Shown piece after piece: positions 9,110 to 17,711 of a stretch of DNA of 64,000 nucleotides; position 1 is the first letter of the stretch, and every line of letters starts with the position of its first letter. The notes below the pieces were generated by a model. It was given only the letters and a program-made list of their open reading frames with translations, did no database searches and was not told the DNA's origin. The position numbers and the translations under genes are program-made. Source of the stretch: CBDHDJ01 sp965261645 (GTDB lineage Bacteria; Pseudomonadota; Alphaproteobacteria; SHVV01); contig CBDHDJ010000004.1 of NCBI GenBank assembly GCA_965261645.1, positions 1,550,001 to 1,614,000 on the forward strand, in the 5' to 3' direction.

Positions 9110-10099
9110 ATGCCAAAAGCTGTGCAAATGTTCAAAACCGGCAAACCGTACGTGCTCAAGCTGGTCGATGTCGAGGTCGGCGATCCGGGTCCCGGCGAGG
9201 CGCGTATCACGCAAAAGGCGATCGGCGTCAACTTCGTCGACTGTTACTTTCGCTCGGGTCTCGGTTCCGCGTGGTTTTCCGCCTCCTCGTTTCCGGTCGG
9301 CCTCGGCCTCGAAGGCGCCGGCGTGGTGGACGCCCTCGGCTGGGGGGTGCGCAACATAAAGGTCGGCGACCGGGTGGTCTACGCCCTCGGCCCGCTTGGC
9401 TCCTACGCCGAGCAGCGCAACCTGCCGGCCGAGATCCTGATTCACATCCCCAAGGACTTGAGCTTCGAGAAGGCGGCGGCGATCTATCTCAAGGGCATGA
9501 CGGCCCAGTATCTCCTGCGCCGTACCTACCCGGTCAAGAAGGGCGAAACCATTCTGTGGCACGCCGCGGCGGGCGGCATGGGCCTGATCGCCTGCCAATG
9601 GGCCAGGCACCTCGGCGCCAAGGTGATCGGCACGGTGAGCAGCCCAGCCAAGGCGAAAATCGCCAAGCGCCACGGCTGCACCTATCCGATCAACTACAAG
9701 CGCGAGGACTTCGTCCAGCGGGTCAAGGAGATCACCAAAGGCGAGGGCGTGCCGGTGGTCTATGACGGCGTCGGCAAGAACACCTTCATGCAGTCGATCG
9801 ACTGCCTGAAGCGCCGCGGCCTGATGGTGCAGTTCGGTCAAGCCTCGGGCGCCGTCGAGCCGTTCAACACAGGCGTCCTCGGCGTGAAGGGGTCGTTATT
9901 CCTCACCCGCGCCGGCCTGCTCGACTACACCTACACGCGCGAGGAGCTCGAGGCGACGGCGCGCGACGTCTTCAAGGTCGTCCGCTCCGGCGTGGTCAAG
10001 GTCAATATCAACCAGCGCTTCAAGCTCAAGGATGCGGCCAAGGCGCACCGCGCGCTCGAAGGGCGCAAGACGACGGGCTCGACAATCCTGGTGCCCTAG
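9110..10099 (+). CDS. NADPH:quinone oxidoreductase-type MDR enzyme (zeta-crystallin family)
   Basis: About 329 residues. It is a zinc-independent medium-chain dehydrogenase/reductase: the N-terminal GroES-like domain contains NFVDCYFRSGL and GLEGAGVVDALG, and the Rossmann domain has AAAGGMGLIACQWARHLGAKVIGT for NADPH. YDGVGKNTFMQSIDCLKRRG and a C-terminal AHRALEGRKTTGSTILVP are standard for QorA-like enzymes. The protein reduces quinones or other activated alkenes using NADPH in the cytosol. ATG 9110 follows a good AGGGGGAGGG ribosome-binding site. Codon use matches its neighbours, and it seems to be a single-gene unit. Confidence 0.88.
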   Translation: MPKAVQMFKTGKPYVLKLVDVEVGDPGPGEARITQKAIGVNFVDCYFRSGLGSAWFSASSFPVGLGLEGAGVVDALGWGVRNIKVGDRVVYALGPLGSYAEQRNLPAEILIHIPKDLSFEKAAAIYLKGMTAQYLLRRTYPVKKGETILWHAAAGGMGLIACQWARHLGAKVIGTVSSPAKAKIAKRHGCTYPINYKREDFVQRVKEITKGEGVPVVYDGVGKNTFMQSIDCLKRRGLMVQFGQASGAVEPFNTGVLGVKGSLFLTRAGLLDYTYTREELEATARDVFKVVRSGVVKVNINQRFKLKDAAKAHRALEGRKTTGSTILVP

Positions 10100-10224
10100 A
10101 AGCCGTCGCGCATCCAGGGCCCGATGCACAGCCCGCGGCTCTCCGCGCAGGCGCCCTCCGGAATCCACGATTTGCAGGCGCTTGGGATGCGGGGCTCAGC
10201 CCACCCCCATCCGCCTCGGCCACG

Positions 10225-10530
10225 CTACCGATGATCCTCGTCGCGCTGACGGGCGTCATTCGGGTTTGCGGGTCCGGCGCGCCCCGCCTTGAGCGTGGAC
10301 CAGCCGGCGAGGGCCTGGACCGCGAATACGGCAAGGAACCCCAATCCGGCGATCACCAGACCCGCCGTGCCCAAGGAATCGTCCGCGGCGTCATAGCCGA
10401 TGGCCGCGAGCGCCGCACCACCCAAGCCGAGCGCCCACGCGGCCATCAACCGCCGCCGCCAACGGCGCACCGCGCGCGGCACCGTCGAGCGGGTGAGTTT
10501 GGGCTTTGGTTCAGAGATCTCGTCTTCCAC
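10225..10530 (-). CDS. Small two-helix membrane protein, function unknown
   Basis: A 101-residue ORF starting at GTG 10530. A basic N-terminal region (KPKLTRSTVPRAVRRWRRRL) precedes two hydrophobic segments (AAWALGLGGAALAAIGYDAA and TAGLVIAGLGFLAVFAVQAL) and a polar C-terminus. I do not recognise a family. The start overlaps, in another frame, the end of a small ORF that is split by IS1182 copy A. A frameshift could once have joined the two, so the start shown is provisional. Confidence 0.5.
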   Translation of the reverse strand: MEDEISEPKPKLTRSTVPRAVRRWRRRLMAAWALGLGGAALAAIGYDAADDSLGTAGLVIAGLGFLAVFAVQALAGWSTLKAGRAGPANPNDARQRDEDHR

Positions 10531-10573
10531 GCGATGTCCTCGAGCGCCTCTTCGAGATGCGACGGCGTCTTAG
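10446..10573 (-). pseudogene. 3' part of a small ORF split by IS1182 copy A
   Basis: Reading the minus strand away from the IS gives KTPSHLEEALEDIAWKT and about 25 more residues to a stop at 10446. If the element and one 4-bp target copy are removed, this frame joins exactly to the ORF on the far side (ending NREGRL at 12019). The insertion therefore splits one reading frame. No family is recognised. It overlaps the start of the small membrane protein in a different frame, so whether it is a real gene is uncertain. Confidence 0.35.
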
Positions 10574-12018
10574 CAGCCCGTTGATTAAGTGGCTTTTTCC
10601 GGCTCTCACTCCCAGATGAGGAATGCGGCGGCGAAAGCCGTCTGGCCGCTTTGCGAGCCCCCCCGTGCCACCAGCATGGCCCCGGTGGGCGTGAGCAGAA
10701 CGAAAATACCGCCATATCCGCCCGCCACGGCCTCCCGCGGGGTGCCGGCGCCGATGAGCTGGCGCATCAGTAACGATAGATTGTGGCCGGCGACGTGGAG
10801 CAGGTATCGCTTGTGCACATTCTCTCGCCCGCGCAGCCAGGTTCGTCGCATGCCGCCACGATCGAGGTTGTGGGCAAAGCAGCGCTCGACGATCTCGGCG
10901 CGCAGCTTGAAGGCCTCGCGGGCGACCCCGGACTTGAGCCGCGCACGGTTATTGGTGACCGCGCGCCGCGCCGCCTCATCACCGTGCCAGCGCGAAAAGC
11001 CGGTCTGCTTGGGCGCCGCGATCCGGGTCTTCCAGGGACTGTCGTTCAGAGCCCTCAAGACCGCCCGTGAGTGATAACCTTTGTCGGCGACGCATTCGGC
11101 CGGGTCCTCCGACGTCGGTGCCGCATCCACCGCATCGAGGTTTGCCTCGGCCTTCGCCAGGGTCTTGGAAAGCGTCGTGGTGTCGCCCTCATCGGCCGGG
11201 TGCAGCTCGGCCGCCACCACCGCGCCGGTGTCCAGATCCACCGCGTGCTCGGGCTTGTAGGCCAGATGCGTCGTGCCGTCCTTCATCTTGGCGATCTTGG
11301 CCTCGGGGTCGCTCTTCGAAACCCAATCCGTGTTGGAAAGCTTCTTGCCCTTGCGCTTCCGGTCCAGACGCGCCAGGTCCTCGGCCGTGGGTGTCTCGAC
11401 CCCGCTTTCCCGGGCCAGGCGCTCCAGCATCTCCCGGTAGCCTTCGCCGTTGTCGCGCCGCACGATGTTCCGCAGCGCCGCGTTGGCCTCCATGGTCGAG
11501 GCATCGACGCCGATGCGCTCGCCCTTGATCAGCCCCGCCTCGGCGATCAGCACCAGAACCCAGTCGAAGACCGCCGCGTGGACTTCATGGGGCAGGCGCG
11601 TGCGGCTCCGTGACAGCCAGGAATGGTCCGGTACCCGATCACGGCTCCCCAGTCGCAGGAACGCCCGCAGCGAAAGCGAGTCCGAGCAGCGCCACTCCAG
11701 ACCGCGCTCGCTGTCGATGCCCTCAAAGTAGCCCACCAGGTGCATCCGGAAATAGCGCCCGGGCGGCACCGAGGGCGCGCCCATCCGGGCCGCGTAATAA
11801 GGCCGGCAGCTCGCCTCGGCAAAGGCGTCGAAGCCGCCCTCGATCAGCACCGACTGCAAGCGGTCATAAAACACATGACCCGGAGAGCGCGGCATCTCCG
11901 ACCAGCTCACCATCAGGTCCCCCTGACCATCCTTCTGCCGTCCCATCGCCATCGGCAAATCCCCCTGCAAATCAGGGAACCAGAGAATTCAGACGGCGCC
12001 GACTTAATCAACGGGCTG
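10574..12018 (-). mobile_element. IS1182-like element, copy A (complete)
   Basis: Terminal 17-bp inverted repeats CAGCCCGTTGATTAAGT are perfect at both ends. The 1445-bp copy has one extra T in the left non-coding part relative to the 1444-bp copies C and D. Flanks are TTAG on the left (10570-10573) and TTAA on the right (12019-12022), so the 4-bp duplication is imperfect here, unlike the other complete copies. Confidence 0.9.
10606..11952 (-). CDS. IS1182-family transposase, copy A
   Basis: A 448-residue DDE transposase with an N-terminal DUF772-type domain (SVPPGRYFRMHLVGYFEGI...LSLRAFLRLG...VPDHSWLSRSRTRL). The catalytic domain has Asp in IGVDASTMEANAA, Asp in CVADKGYHSRA and Glu in the AEIVERCFAHNL region ahead of the RGRENVHKRYLLH block. 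The start is the ATG (MAMGRQKDGQG) just after a CAGGGGGAT ribosome-binding site. A TTG six codons upstream is also in frame. This copy has LDAVDAAPT where the others have LEAVDAAPT. It is intact and probably active. Confidence 0.92.
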   Translation of the reverse strand: MAMGRQKDGQGDLMVSWSEMPRSPGHVFYDRLQSVLIEGGFDAFAEASCRPYYAARMGAPSVPPGRYFRMHLVGYFEGIDSERGLEWRCSDSLSLRAFLRLGSRDRVPDHSWLSRSRTRLPHEVHAAVFDWVLVLIAEAGLIKGERIGVDASTMEANAALRNIVRRDNGEGYREMLERLARESGVETPTAEDLARLDRKRKGKKLSNTDWVSKSDPEAKIAKMKDGTTHLAYKPEHAVDLDTGAVVAAELHPADEGDTTTLSKTLAKAEANLDAVDAAPTSEDPAECVADKGYHSRAVLRALNDSPWKTRIAAPKQTGFSRWHGDEAARRAVTNNRARLKSGVAREAFKLRAEIVERCFAHNLDRGGMRRTWLRGRENVHKRYLLHVAGHNLSLLMRQLIGAGTPREAVAGGYGGIFVLLTPTGAMLVARGGSQSGQTAFAAAFLIWE

Positions 12019-12113
12019 TTAAGCCGGCCCTCCCGATTGGCGTCCTCTACATCCTCGCGCCGAAACCCGCAAGCCCCGACGAAGGCGTTCATGCCGGGTT
12101 CGCCCGCTTGCAC
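12019..12113 (-). pseudogene. 5' part of a small ORF split by IS1182 copy A
   Basis: A short minus-strand frame (NAFVGACGFRREDVEDANREGRL) runs into the IS end and continues in frame with the segment ending at 10446 once the element is removed. A start at the internal ATG near 12092 or GTG 12113 is possible. No family recognised. Support rests mainly on restoration of frame across the insertion. Confidence 0.35.
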
Positions 12114-12214
12114 GCGGCATGGGCGCCAAGCGGGGGCTGGATCGGCTCATCGAGGCGACGTACAATCGGCACCTGATTACGATTGATCTAGCTTTGCGAG
12201 GGGAAAAGACGGCT

Positions 12215-13012
12215 ATGGCAATGCACAAGCGATATGAGGACATGACGCCCGATGAGTTCGTCGACGGCGTCATGGCCATGGTGAACGAGCACGTGCCGGT
12301 GGACCATCCGTTCTTTGACCGGCTCGAGCGCGGCGAATACTCGCGCGAGCAGGTCCAGAAGATGGCCTACCAGATGCTGTTCTGGTTCAACCACGCGGTG
12401 CGCAATATCGGTGCGGCGCTCATGCACAATATGCCGCAGGGCGCGCGTGAATCGATCATGGAGAACCTGATCGACGAGGAGACCGAGGACCGCTGCGGTC
12501 ACGCCGCGCATTACGTGCTGGCGCAGGAGTTTGCCGAGGCCTGCGGCTACGATCGCGACGAGGTCGAGACCTTCAACACGCACAATCGCCTACGGGCGCA
12601 TCCCAAGCTCGAGGAATCGTTCGAGGACCTGGTGACCTTCGGCATCAGGGAGGAAGGCGCGCTGGCGATGGCAGCCGGCATGCTCGGCGGTGAATCGACC
12701 CTGCCCGCCTTCTATGAACGCCTTTATCCGCCGCTGATGAAGTACTACGGCTTCAGCGAGGAGGAACTCGCCATCTTCATCATCCATATCGAGGGCGACA
12801 CCGAGCATATGGAGGAAGGCAAGAGCCTGGCCCGCCGCTTCTGCAAGACCCAGGAGCAGCGCGAGCGTTTCATGGAGACCACCCGGGTCGTGCGTGACCG
12901 GCTGTGGGAGTCGTGGGATGCGGTCTGGGAGGCGATGGAGCTCGATCTGCCCCAGGACGTCTATCCCCGTCACGCCATGTTCGCGAGCCGGGAGCGCCAA
13001 AAGGCCGCCTAG
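12215..13012 (+). CDS. Iron-containing redox enzyme family protein (TenA/PqqC/haem-oxygenase-like fold)
   Basis: About 265 residues, all-helical in composition. HPFFDRLERGEYSREQVQKMAYQMLFWF resembles the N-terminal helices of haem-oxygenase-like proteins. Candidate iron ligands lie in NLIDEETEDRCGHAAHY, in GIREEGALAMAAGMLGGE and in FIIHIEGDTEHMEEGKSL. Such Glu/His spacing is typical of the non-haem di-iron oxidase/oxygenase (HDO) branch of this fold, which acts on small metabolites. I place the protein there by motif only. The start at 12215 follows GAGGGGAAAAG; an in-frame ATG 12119 gives an unconserved leader. A rho-independent terminator follows directly, and the gene seems monocistronic. 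Confidence 0.7.
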   Translation: MAMHKRYEDMTPDEFVDGVMAMVNEHVPVDHPFFDRLERGEYSREQVQKMAYQMLFWFNHAVRNIGAALMHNMPQGARESIMENLIDEETEDRCGHAAHYVLAQEFAEACGYDRDEVETFNTHNRLRAHPKLEESFEDLVTFGIREEGALAMAAGMLGGESTLPAFYERLYPPLMKYYGFSEEELAIFIIHIEGDTEHMEEGKSLARRFCKTQEQRERFMETTRVVRDRLWESWDAVWEAMELDLPQDVYPRHAMFASRERQKAA

Positions 13013-13042
13013 CCCAAAAGGCGCATCCCTTCCACGATCGAA

Positions 13043-13073
13043 CCCTCGGCAGCCCGGCTGCCGGGGGTTTTTT
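13043..13073 (+). terminator. Rho-independent terminator after the iron-containing redox enzyme gene
   Basis: A GC-rich hairpin with core stem CGGCAGC (13047-13053) / GCTGCCG (13057-13063) is extended by CCCT/GGGGG pairs and followed by TTTTTT. It ends 30-60 bp after the stop codon at 13012. Confidence 0.85.
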
Positions 13074-13115
13074 AGCAGCTCCCTACTCGGTGGGGCTTAA
13101 CCAGGGCAGGGATTA

Positions 13116-14276
13116 TACCAACGGCGCAAAATTCTGACTCGCAAGGGATTCCCTTTTTGGGCTGGATGTGATTCAAGGCTGGCGAAGGAGATTCGCCATG
13201 TCAGTATGCATTGCTCTTCGGGACGACTACGACAGCATTGAGCTCCGGTGTTTGGCCAAGCACAGTCGCGATCCCCGCCAAGTTCGCCGGCTTTTGGCCT
13301 TGGCGGCGGTTTACGACGGCATGAGCCGAGCGGAAGCCGCTAAGGTCGGCGGCATGGATCGCCAGACGCTGAGAGACTGGGCGCACCGCTTCAACGATGA
13401 AGGGGCAGACGGCTTGAAGAACCGTCCCGGTGCGGGCCGCCCCCGGCTCTTGACCGACGAGCAGATGGGCGAACTGTCGGTGATCGTCGAAACGGGCCCC
13501 GATCCAAAGATTGACGGTGTGGTTCGCTGGCGGCGGGTTGACCTGAAACGGGTGATCGAAGAACGCTTTGGCGTGATCTATAGCGAGCGGGCGATCTCCG
13601 ACCTTCTCGTCGCGCTGTCCTTCTCCCACATCAGCGCCCGGCCGCAGCACCCCAAGCAGGACCAGCGGGTGATCGAGGCGTTCAAAAAAACTTCCCCCGC
13701 ACGCTCGCTGCCCACCTAGCCGGTCTGCCCAAGACCAAGCGGGTCGAGATCTGGTTCCAAGACGAGGCCAGGCTGGGACAGAAGAACGGGCGTGTGCGCA
13801 TTTGGGCGAAGAAGGGAACAAGGCCACGCCTGCCCGCCGATCAGCGCTACACGAACGCCTACCTCTTTGGCGCAATCTGTCCCATGGGAGCCAAGGGTGC
13901 CGCTCTCATGCTCCCCTTCGCCAACACAGCCGCCATGCAGATGCATCTCGACGAGATCAGCTGCAACGTCGCCGCCAAGGCCCATGGCGTCGTCCTGATG
14001 GACCGCGCCGGGTGGCACAGCACCGACCAGCTCAAGGTCCCCAAGAACCTCACCATCATCCTGCTGCCATCGCGCTCGCCCGAGCTGAACCCGGTCGAGA
14101 ACATCTGGCAATACCTCCGCCAGAATTGGCTCTCTAACCGCGTCTTCGAAGATTACGACGCCATCATCGAGGCCGGTTGCCAAGCCTGGAACAAACTAAT
14201 CGACCAGCCCGAGACGATCATGTCCATCGGAATGAGAGATTGGGCGATTTCAGGTCAATAATTAGTGCCGTTGGTA
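13116..14276 (+). mobile_element. IS630-family element 1
   Basis: Imperfect inverted repeats begin TACCAACGGC at 13116-13125 and at 14267-14276 (inverted). Similarity extends inward to about 24 bp on each side, with TGAC at the inner end of both. The outermost TA at each end fits the TA target of IS630/Tc1 elements. The element is about 1.16 kb and encodes one transposase in two overlapping frames. Confidence 0.85.
13198..14261 (+). CDS. IS630-family transposase made by -1 frameshift
   Basis: The first frame (13198-13719) encodes the helix-turn-helix half: AKHSRDPRQVRRLLALAAV, MDRQTLRDWAHRFNDEG and GLKNRPGAGRPRLL. The second frame encodes the DDE half: RVEIWFQDEARLGQK (first Asp), VVLMDRAGWH (second Asp) and LPSRSPELNPVENIWQYLR (Glu). 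The frames overlap around seven consecutive A residues at 13684-13690. Slippage of the lysyl tRNA by -1 there gives EAFKKNFPRTLAAHLAG, which matches normal IS630 proteins. The start ATG 13198 has a GAAGGAG ribosome-binding site. The arrangement looks like normal programmed frameshifting, not decay. Confidence 0.88.
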
Positions 14277-14432
14277 TTACGCCGTTTCCAGCCCACGCGC
14301 ATCCTGATTTCCCTATCCGATTCGCCCACGGCCTGTCGACCCAGGCAGCCAAATGCCCGCTTATCACGCCGCGAAGCCGGTTCATTCAGTGAGGAATACA
14401 GGGAGTTGATGTCTCCCTTGCAACCGCGCGTC

Positions 14433-15335
14433 TTATTCAGCTGCGTTCTGTAGCGCTATGCCCATACGCTTGGGCCAGACTTGGGGATAGAGGTGATGAT
14501 CGGCCGGAAACGGATCGCCGTCCTTCAGGCCTGGGTCCCAGGGCGGCTGCAGGGTATCGGTGTAGAACGTGTTGGTGCGGCCGGCAAACACGGCATCCTG
14601 GCCCACCCAGCGCGGAGCAACCATCCGCCGCCGACGGTTGCTGAAGTTGCCCGGCGCCCAGTGCAGAGTCAAAAGCTGGTGCGCGACGACATCGCCTGGC
14701 TGGACGTCGAAATGGACGATGTCCTTCCCGTAATACTTTCGGAGTTCATCGAAGTCCGGCATGTCCTCGAACCATGGTTCGGTATGACGGTCAGGACCTC
14801 TGGGTGCCTCGTCCTGCATGGCGTATTCCATTGTCATGGGCTGACTGAAATAGCGGCCCCAGCGGTGCGAGCCGCGAATGTAATGGACGGCGCCGCTGTC
14901 GAGCGTCACCTCGTCGAGCGAGAGCCACGTGCCGCAGCAGTGCGGACCCTTGACCGGGTTGGCGAGCATGTCCTGGTGCCAGTCGGTCTTTTGCGAGGTG
15001 TTCGGCTCCTTGACGATGAAGAAATCCCACAGCAGGTGCGCCACCGGTGACTGCATGATCGCGGCTGCCATCTGCGCTAGCGGTGTTTCGAAGACGAAGG
15101 CGCGAAAATCGGCATCGCGGGTCCACATGAAGGTATCGTAGGCCGCGCGGCCCGTCGCGTTGCCGTCGTTGAGATCGAAGCCGCGTGGCCCGGGTGTTTC
15201 GAGCGCGCGGTCGATCGCGGTGCGCATGCGCTCGACCCACTCCTGATCGAGGATGCCGGGCAGATGAACCACACCGTCACGGTCATAAGTCTCGATCTCA
15301 GCCTGGGTAATGTCCCGCAAAAGACGTCGATTCAT
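14433..15335 (-). CDS. Phytanoyl-CoA dioxygenase (PhyH) family protein
   Basis: A 300-residue Fe(II)/2-oxoglutarate oxygenase of the PhyH family. The facial triad is visible as His120-x-Asp122 in DWHQDMLANP with a distal His (219 or 225, AHQLLTLHWAPGN). RRRRMVAPRW supplies the 2OG carboxylate-binding Arg. FNLNDGNATGR-like and GSHRWGR blocks are normal for the family. Substrates include acyl-CoAs, ectoine, quaternary amines and aliphatic phosphonates; nothing here fixes the choice. Start ATG 15335 begins MNRRLLRDITQAEIETYDRDGVVHLPG, the classical PhyH N-terminus. It lies alone between IS630 and IS3, so any original operon partners have been separated from it. Confidence 0.88.
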   Translation of the reverse strand: MNRRLLRDITQAEIETYDRDGVVHLPGILDQEWVERMRTAIDRALETPGPRGFDLNDGNATGRAAYDTFMWTRDADFRAFVFETPLAQMAAAIMQSPVAHLLWDFFIVKEPNTSQKTDWHQDMLANPVKGPHCCGTWLSLDEVTLDSGAVHYIRGSHRWGRYFSQPMTMEYAMQDEAPRGPDRHTEPWFEDMPDFDELRKYYGKDIVHFDVQPGDVVAHQLLTLHWAPGNFSNRRRRMVAPRWVGQDAVFAGRTNTFYTDTLQPPWDPGLKDGDPFPADHHLYPQVWPKRMGIALQNAAE

Positions 15336-15520
15336 GGCTCGTTCCTCTCACCGGGCAGATTGAACACGGCAGCATCGCGCACAAAGTATCGTCACGAGGT
15401 ACGCACCCGTCCAATGACATTGCTCATCGCCGCGTGGATGGGCGCATCTGTCCGTCATCAAAACAAATGGGACTGTTGAGCGTGTTTCATAGGGAGGATC
15501 TGGCTCATCTTTGTTTGATG

Positions 15521-16501
15521 TTAAGCGCTTGGCTTTGATGGTTCAAGCGGCGGTTTTGGGTGGTCAGTTTTTTGATCTTTTTTTCTCTTTTCGATGATGG
15601 CGGTGTGGCGTCCAAAGTAGGCGTCGGCTGGAGTTACGTTGCCGATGCTCTCGTGGTAGCGTTGGTTGTTGTAGTGATCGACGAAGGCGCTGATCTGGTT
15701 TTCGAGATCGCCGGGGAGATAATAATTTTCAAGCAGGATCCGGTTCTTCAGCGTTTGATGCCAGCGCTCGATCTTGCCCTGGGTTTGCGGGTGATACGGT
15801 GCGCCCCGAACGTGATCCATACCGTGGTCCTCGAGCCATTCAGCCAGATCGCCGGAGATATAGGACGAGCCGTTGTCGCTGAGCAGCTTCGGCTTGTGGA
15901 CGACATTGGCGCGATTGCAGCCTGAGGCTTCTAGCGCCAACTTCAGTGTTGCCGTCACATCGTCCGCCGTCATGTTGGTGCAGAGCTTCCAAGCAATGAT
16001 GTAGCGGGAATAGTCGTCCAGGATGGTCGACAGGTAAAACCAGCCCCAGCCGATGACCTTGAGATAGGTGAAGTCGGTCTGCCACAGCTGGTTCGGCGCC
16101 GTGGTCTTGTCGCGGAACTCATCGGCTGCCTTGATGACCACGAAAGCGGGGCTTGTGATCAGGTCGTGGGCCTTGAGAAGCCGGTAAACCGAGGCTTCCG
16201 AGACAAAGTAGCCCCTGGTGTCCGTAAACCTGACGGCCAGTTCCCGGGGCGACAGTTGCGTCTCCTCCAGGGCAAGATCGATGATCTGCCCCCGGACATC
16301 ATCCGGGATCCGGTTCCACACCCGGCCTGGGCTGCTGTTGCGATCCTCAAGACCGGCGTCGCCAAAGGCCAGAAAGCGATCGTACCAGCGATAAAAGGTG
16401 GTCTTCGGAATGCCCAGCTTGTCCAAAGTGGACCCGACGCCCAGGTGGGACTGCTCGACCAGGCGGATGATCTCCAGCTTCTCGGATGCGGGATACCTCA
16501 T
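15521..16501 (-). CDS. IS3-family transposase OrfB (rve/DDE integrase domain)
   Basis: 326 residues. The N-terminal region is a helix-turn-helix (LDKLGIPKTTFYRWYDRFLAFG), followed by the integrase core. The first Asp is in WQTDFTYLKVIGWGWFYLSTILDDYSRYI, the second in LLSDNGSSYIS, and Glu in HPQTQGKIERWHQTLKNR. YNNQRYHESIGNVTPADAYFGR is the usual C-terminal motif. Its ATG overlaps the orfA stop by 4 nt. A run of eight A residues (minus strand, 16529-16536) ends orfA's coding sequence and could give an OrfAB fusion by frameshifting. Confidence 0.92.
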   Translation of the reverse strand: MRYPASEKLEIIRLVEQSHLGVGSTLDKLGIPKTTFYRWYDRFLAFGDAGLEDRNSSPGRVWNRIPDDVRGQIIDLALEETQLSPRELAVRFTDTRGYFVSEASVYRLLKAHDLITSPAFVVIKAADEFRDKTTAPNQLWQTDFTYLKVIGWGWFYLSTILDDYSRYIIAWKLCTNMTADDVTATLKLALEASGCNRANVVHKPKLLSDNGSSYISGDLAEWLEDHGMDHVRGAPYHPQTQGKIERWHQTLKNRILLENYYLPGDLENQISAFVDHYNNQRYHESIGNVTPADAYFGRHTAIIEKRKKDQKTDHPKPPLEPSKPSA

Positions 16502-16872
16502 TCCTCGTCTCCCCCATGCCCGATCATGTTTTTTTTGAGAAGCCGGTTCTCCAGCGAAAGTTCGGCGACCAACTCCTTCAAGTCGCGCATCTCCTGGCGC
16601 AGGCCTTTAACCTCGCCCGAGGTCGCTTGGCGCCCGGTGTCGCCGGCGAGCCGCTTCTTGCCCGCTTCCAAAAACTCTTTCGACCAGCTGTAATACAGAC
16701 CCTCGGCGATGCCCTCGCGGCGGCACAAGGCGGCGATGCTCTCCTCGCCGCGCAGGCCCGACACCACGATCCGGATCTTCTCCTCAGCCGTATACTGCTT
16801 GCGTGTCTTGCGGCGAATATCCCGAACCGTTCCATCCGCCGGGTCGTTCTTGCTCATTGATTTCAGTCTCAT
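16498..16872 (-). CDS. IS3-family OrfA (helix-turn-helix)
   Basis: 124 residues: KTRKQYTAEEKIRIVVSGLRGEESIAALCRREGIAEGLYYSWSKEF is split between a HTH_Tnp_1 domain and a leucine-zipper-like coiled coil (LRQEMRDLKELVAELSLENRLLKKN). ATG 16872 follows GAAGGGA at good spacing; ATG 16857 is an alternative. AAAAAAAAC close to the 3' end is a typical IS3 slippery site. Confidence 0.9.
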   Translation of the reverse strand: MRLKSMSKNDPADGTVRDIRRKTRKQYTAEEKIRIVVSGLRGEESIAALCRREGIAEGLYYSWSKEFLEAGKKRLAGDTGRQATSGEVKGLRQEMRDLKELVAELSLENRLLKKNMIGHGGDEE

Positions 16873-17003
16873 CTTCGTTCCCTTCGGTCACTACGATGAG
16901 CCAGAAATCCTCCATCATGCAATTATCTCAATTTGTCCCAAAGGCGCTGACGTCAGACACCCTGAATGCCCACGTAGAGGGCAAACTACGGGGTTGACTG
17001 CTC

Positions 17004-17354
17004 CTACGCTACAATCCGCGACGTCACCGTGCGAATGTTCCTGACCATGATGCGGACCATCGCCCGTGTGAACGCATTGGAGCGTTCGAGCCTCTGCCGA
17101 ATCTCGGATTCGGGGATGACGAGACACACCGTGTCCTTCACCGCCGTCGCCATGCGCGGCCCTTCAGCGAGCGTCGACAACTCGCCGAAGATATCGTCGT
17201 CGGACAAAGCGCCCAAGGTGACGGCGGTGCCACTGATGACCTTGGTGATCTCGACGAGGCCGGTCTCGATGATGAAGACCCGCTCGCCCTCGTCGCCCTC
17301 CCGGAAGATCACGGTGTCGACCGGGTAATGCACGCGCTCGACTTCGGCAACCAC
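17004..17354 (-). CDS. Stand-alone cyclic-nucleotide-binding domain protein 1
   Basis: 116 residues, essentially only a Crp/cNMP-binding beta-roll. VIFREGDEGERVFIIETGLVEI, the phosphate-binding-cassette region DDDIFGELSTLAEGPRMATAVKD and a C-terminal helical tail (FTRAMVRIMVRNIRTVTSRI) are clear. There is no HTH or catalytic domain. The cassette has GELSTL...PRMATA, where Crp-type proteins have GE-x-x-L...R-T/S-A, so nucleotide binding is plausible but not certain. The C-terminal alpha segment matches the dimerisation/hinge helix seen in cNMP-binding proteins fused to transporters or CBS domains. A similar lone domain sits 2 kb away on the other side of IS1182-B. Confidence 0.82.
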   Translation of the reverse strand: MVAEVERVHYPVDTVIFREGDEGERVFIIETGLVEITKVISGTAVTLGALSDDDIFGELSTLAEGPRMATAVKDTVCLVIPESEIRQRLERSNAFTRAMVRIMVRNIRTVTSRIVA

Positions 17355-17537
17355 GTGATTTGACGTCCTCTCTAGACTTTGCCGATCCCTAAACGCTCAC
17401 CAAGCGCACCGACACACCCATCACCTGCTAGAGTACCGGACGCCTTAGCGCTCAGCAACGATGCCATCCTGCGGCGGTGCGTCAAACTCGCCATAGGCCC
17501 CGGTCCCCTCGGCACCCGATTCACGAGACGCTGTTCC

Positions 17538-17711
17538 ATGTCCGACCGTCCGGTTTCTCTCCCCCCGGAAAGCGGGAGTTTCGTCAGCCGCCACATCTGG
17601 GTGGCGTATGTGTTGCTGATCTTCACGATGCTGTTCTTCGCCGGCACCACGGTCATCGGGCGGGCAATCCGCGAGGATATTCCACCGGTCGGGCTCGTGT
17701 TTTGGCCCTAA
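17538..17711 (+). pseudogene. N-terminal fragment of an EamA transporter
   Basis: Starts MSDRPVSLPPESG and continues into the first transmembrane helix and first loop of an EamA transporter (WVAYVLLIFTMLFFAGTTVIGRAI, then REDIPPVGLVFWP). It stops at the TAA contained in the IS1182-B target CTAA. Removing the IS does not restore a longer frame (the next codon remains a stop), so the gene was already truncated or rearranged before, or together with, the insertion. It is about 57 codons of an expected 290-300. Confidence 0.75.

Larger units (their letters stand above)
15487..16918 (-). mobile_element. IS3-family element 1 (orfA/orfB)
   Basis: Imperfect inverted ends GGAGGATCTGGCTCATC (near 15493-15509) and, inverted, GGAGGATTTCTGGCTCATC (near 16896-16914) enclose orfA and orfB. 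The exact outer bases are uncertain by a few positions and I could not identify a target duplication. Confidence 0.8.
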
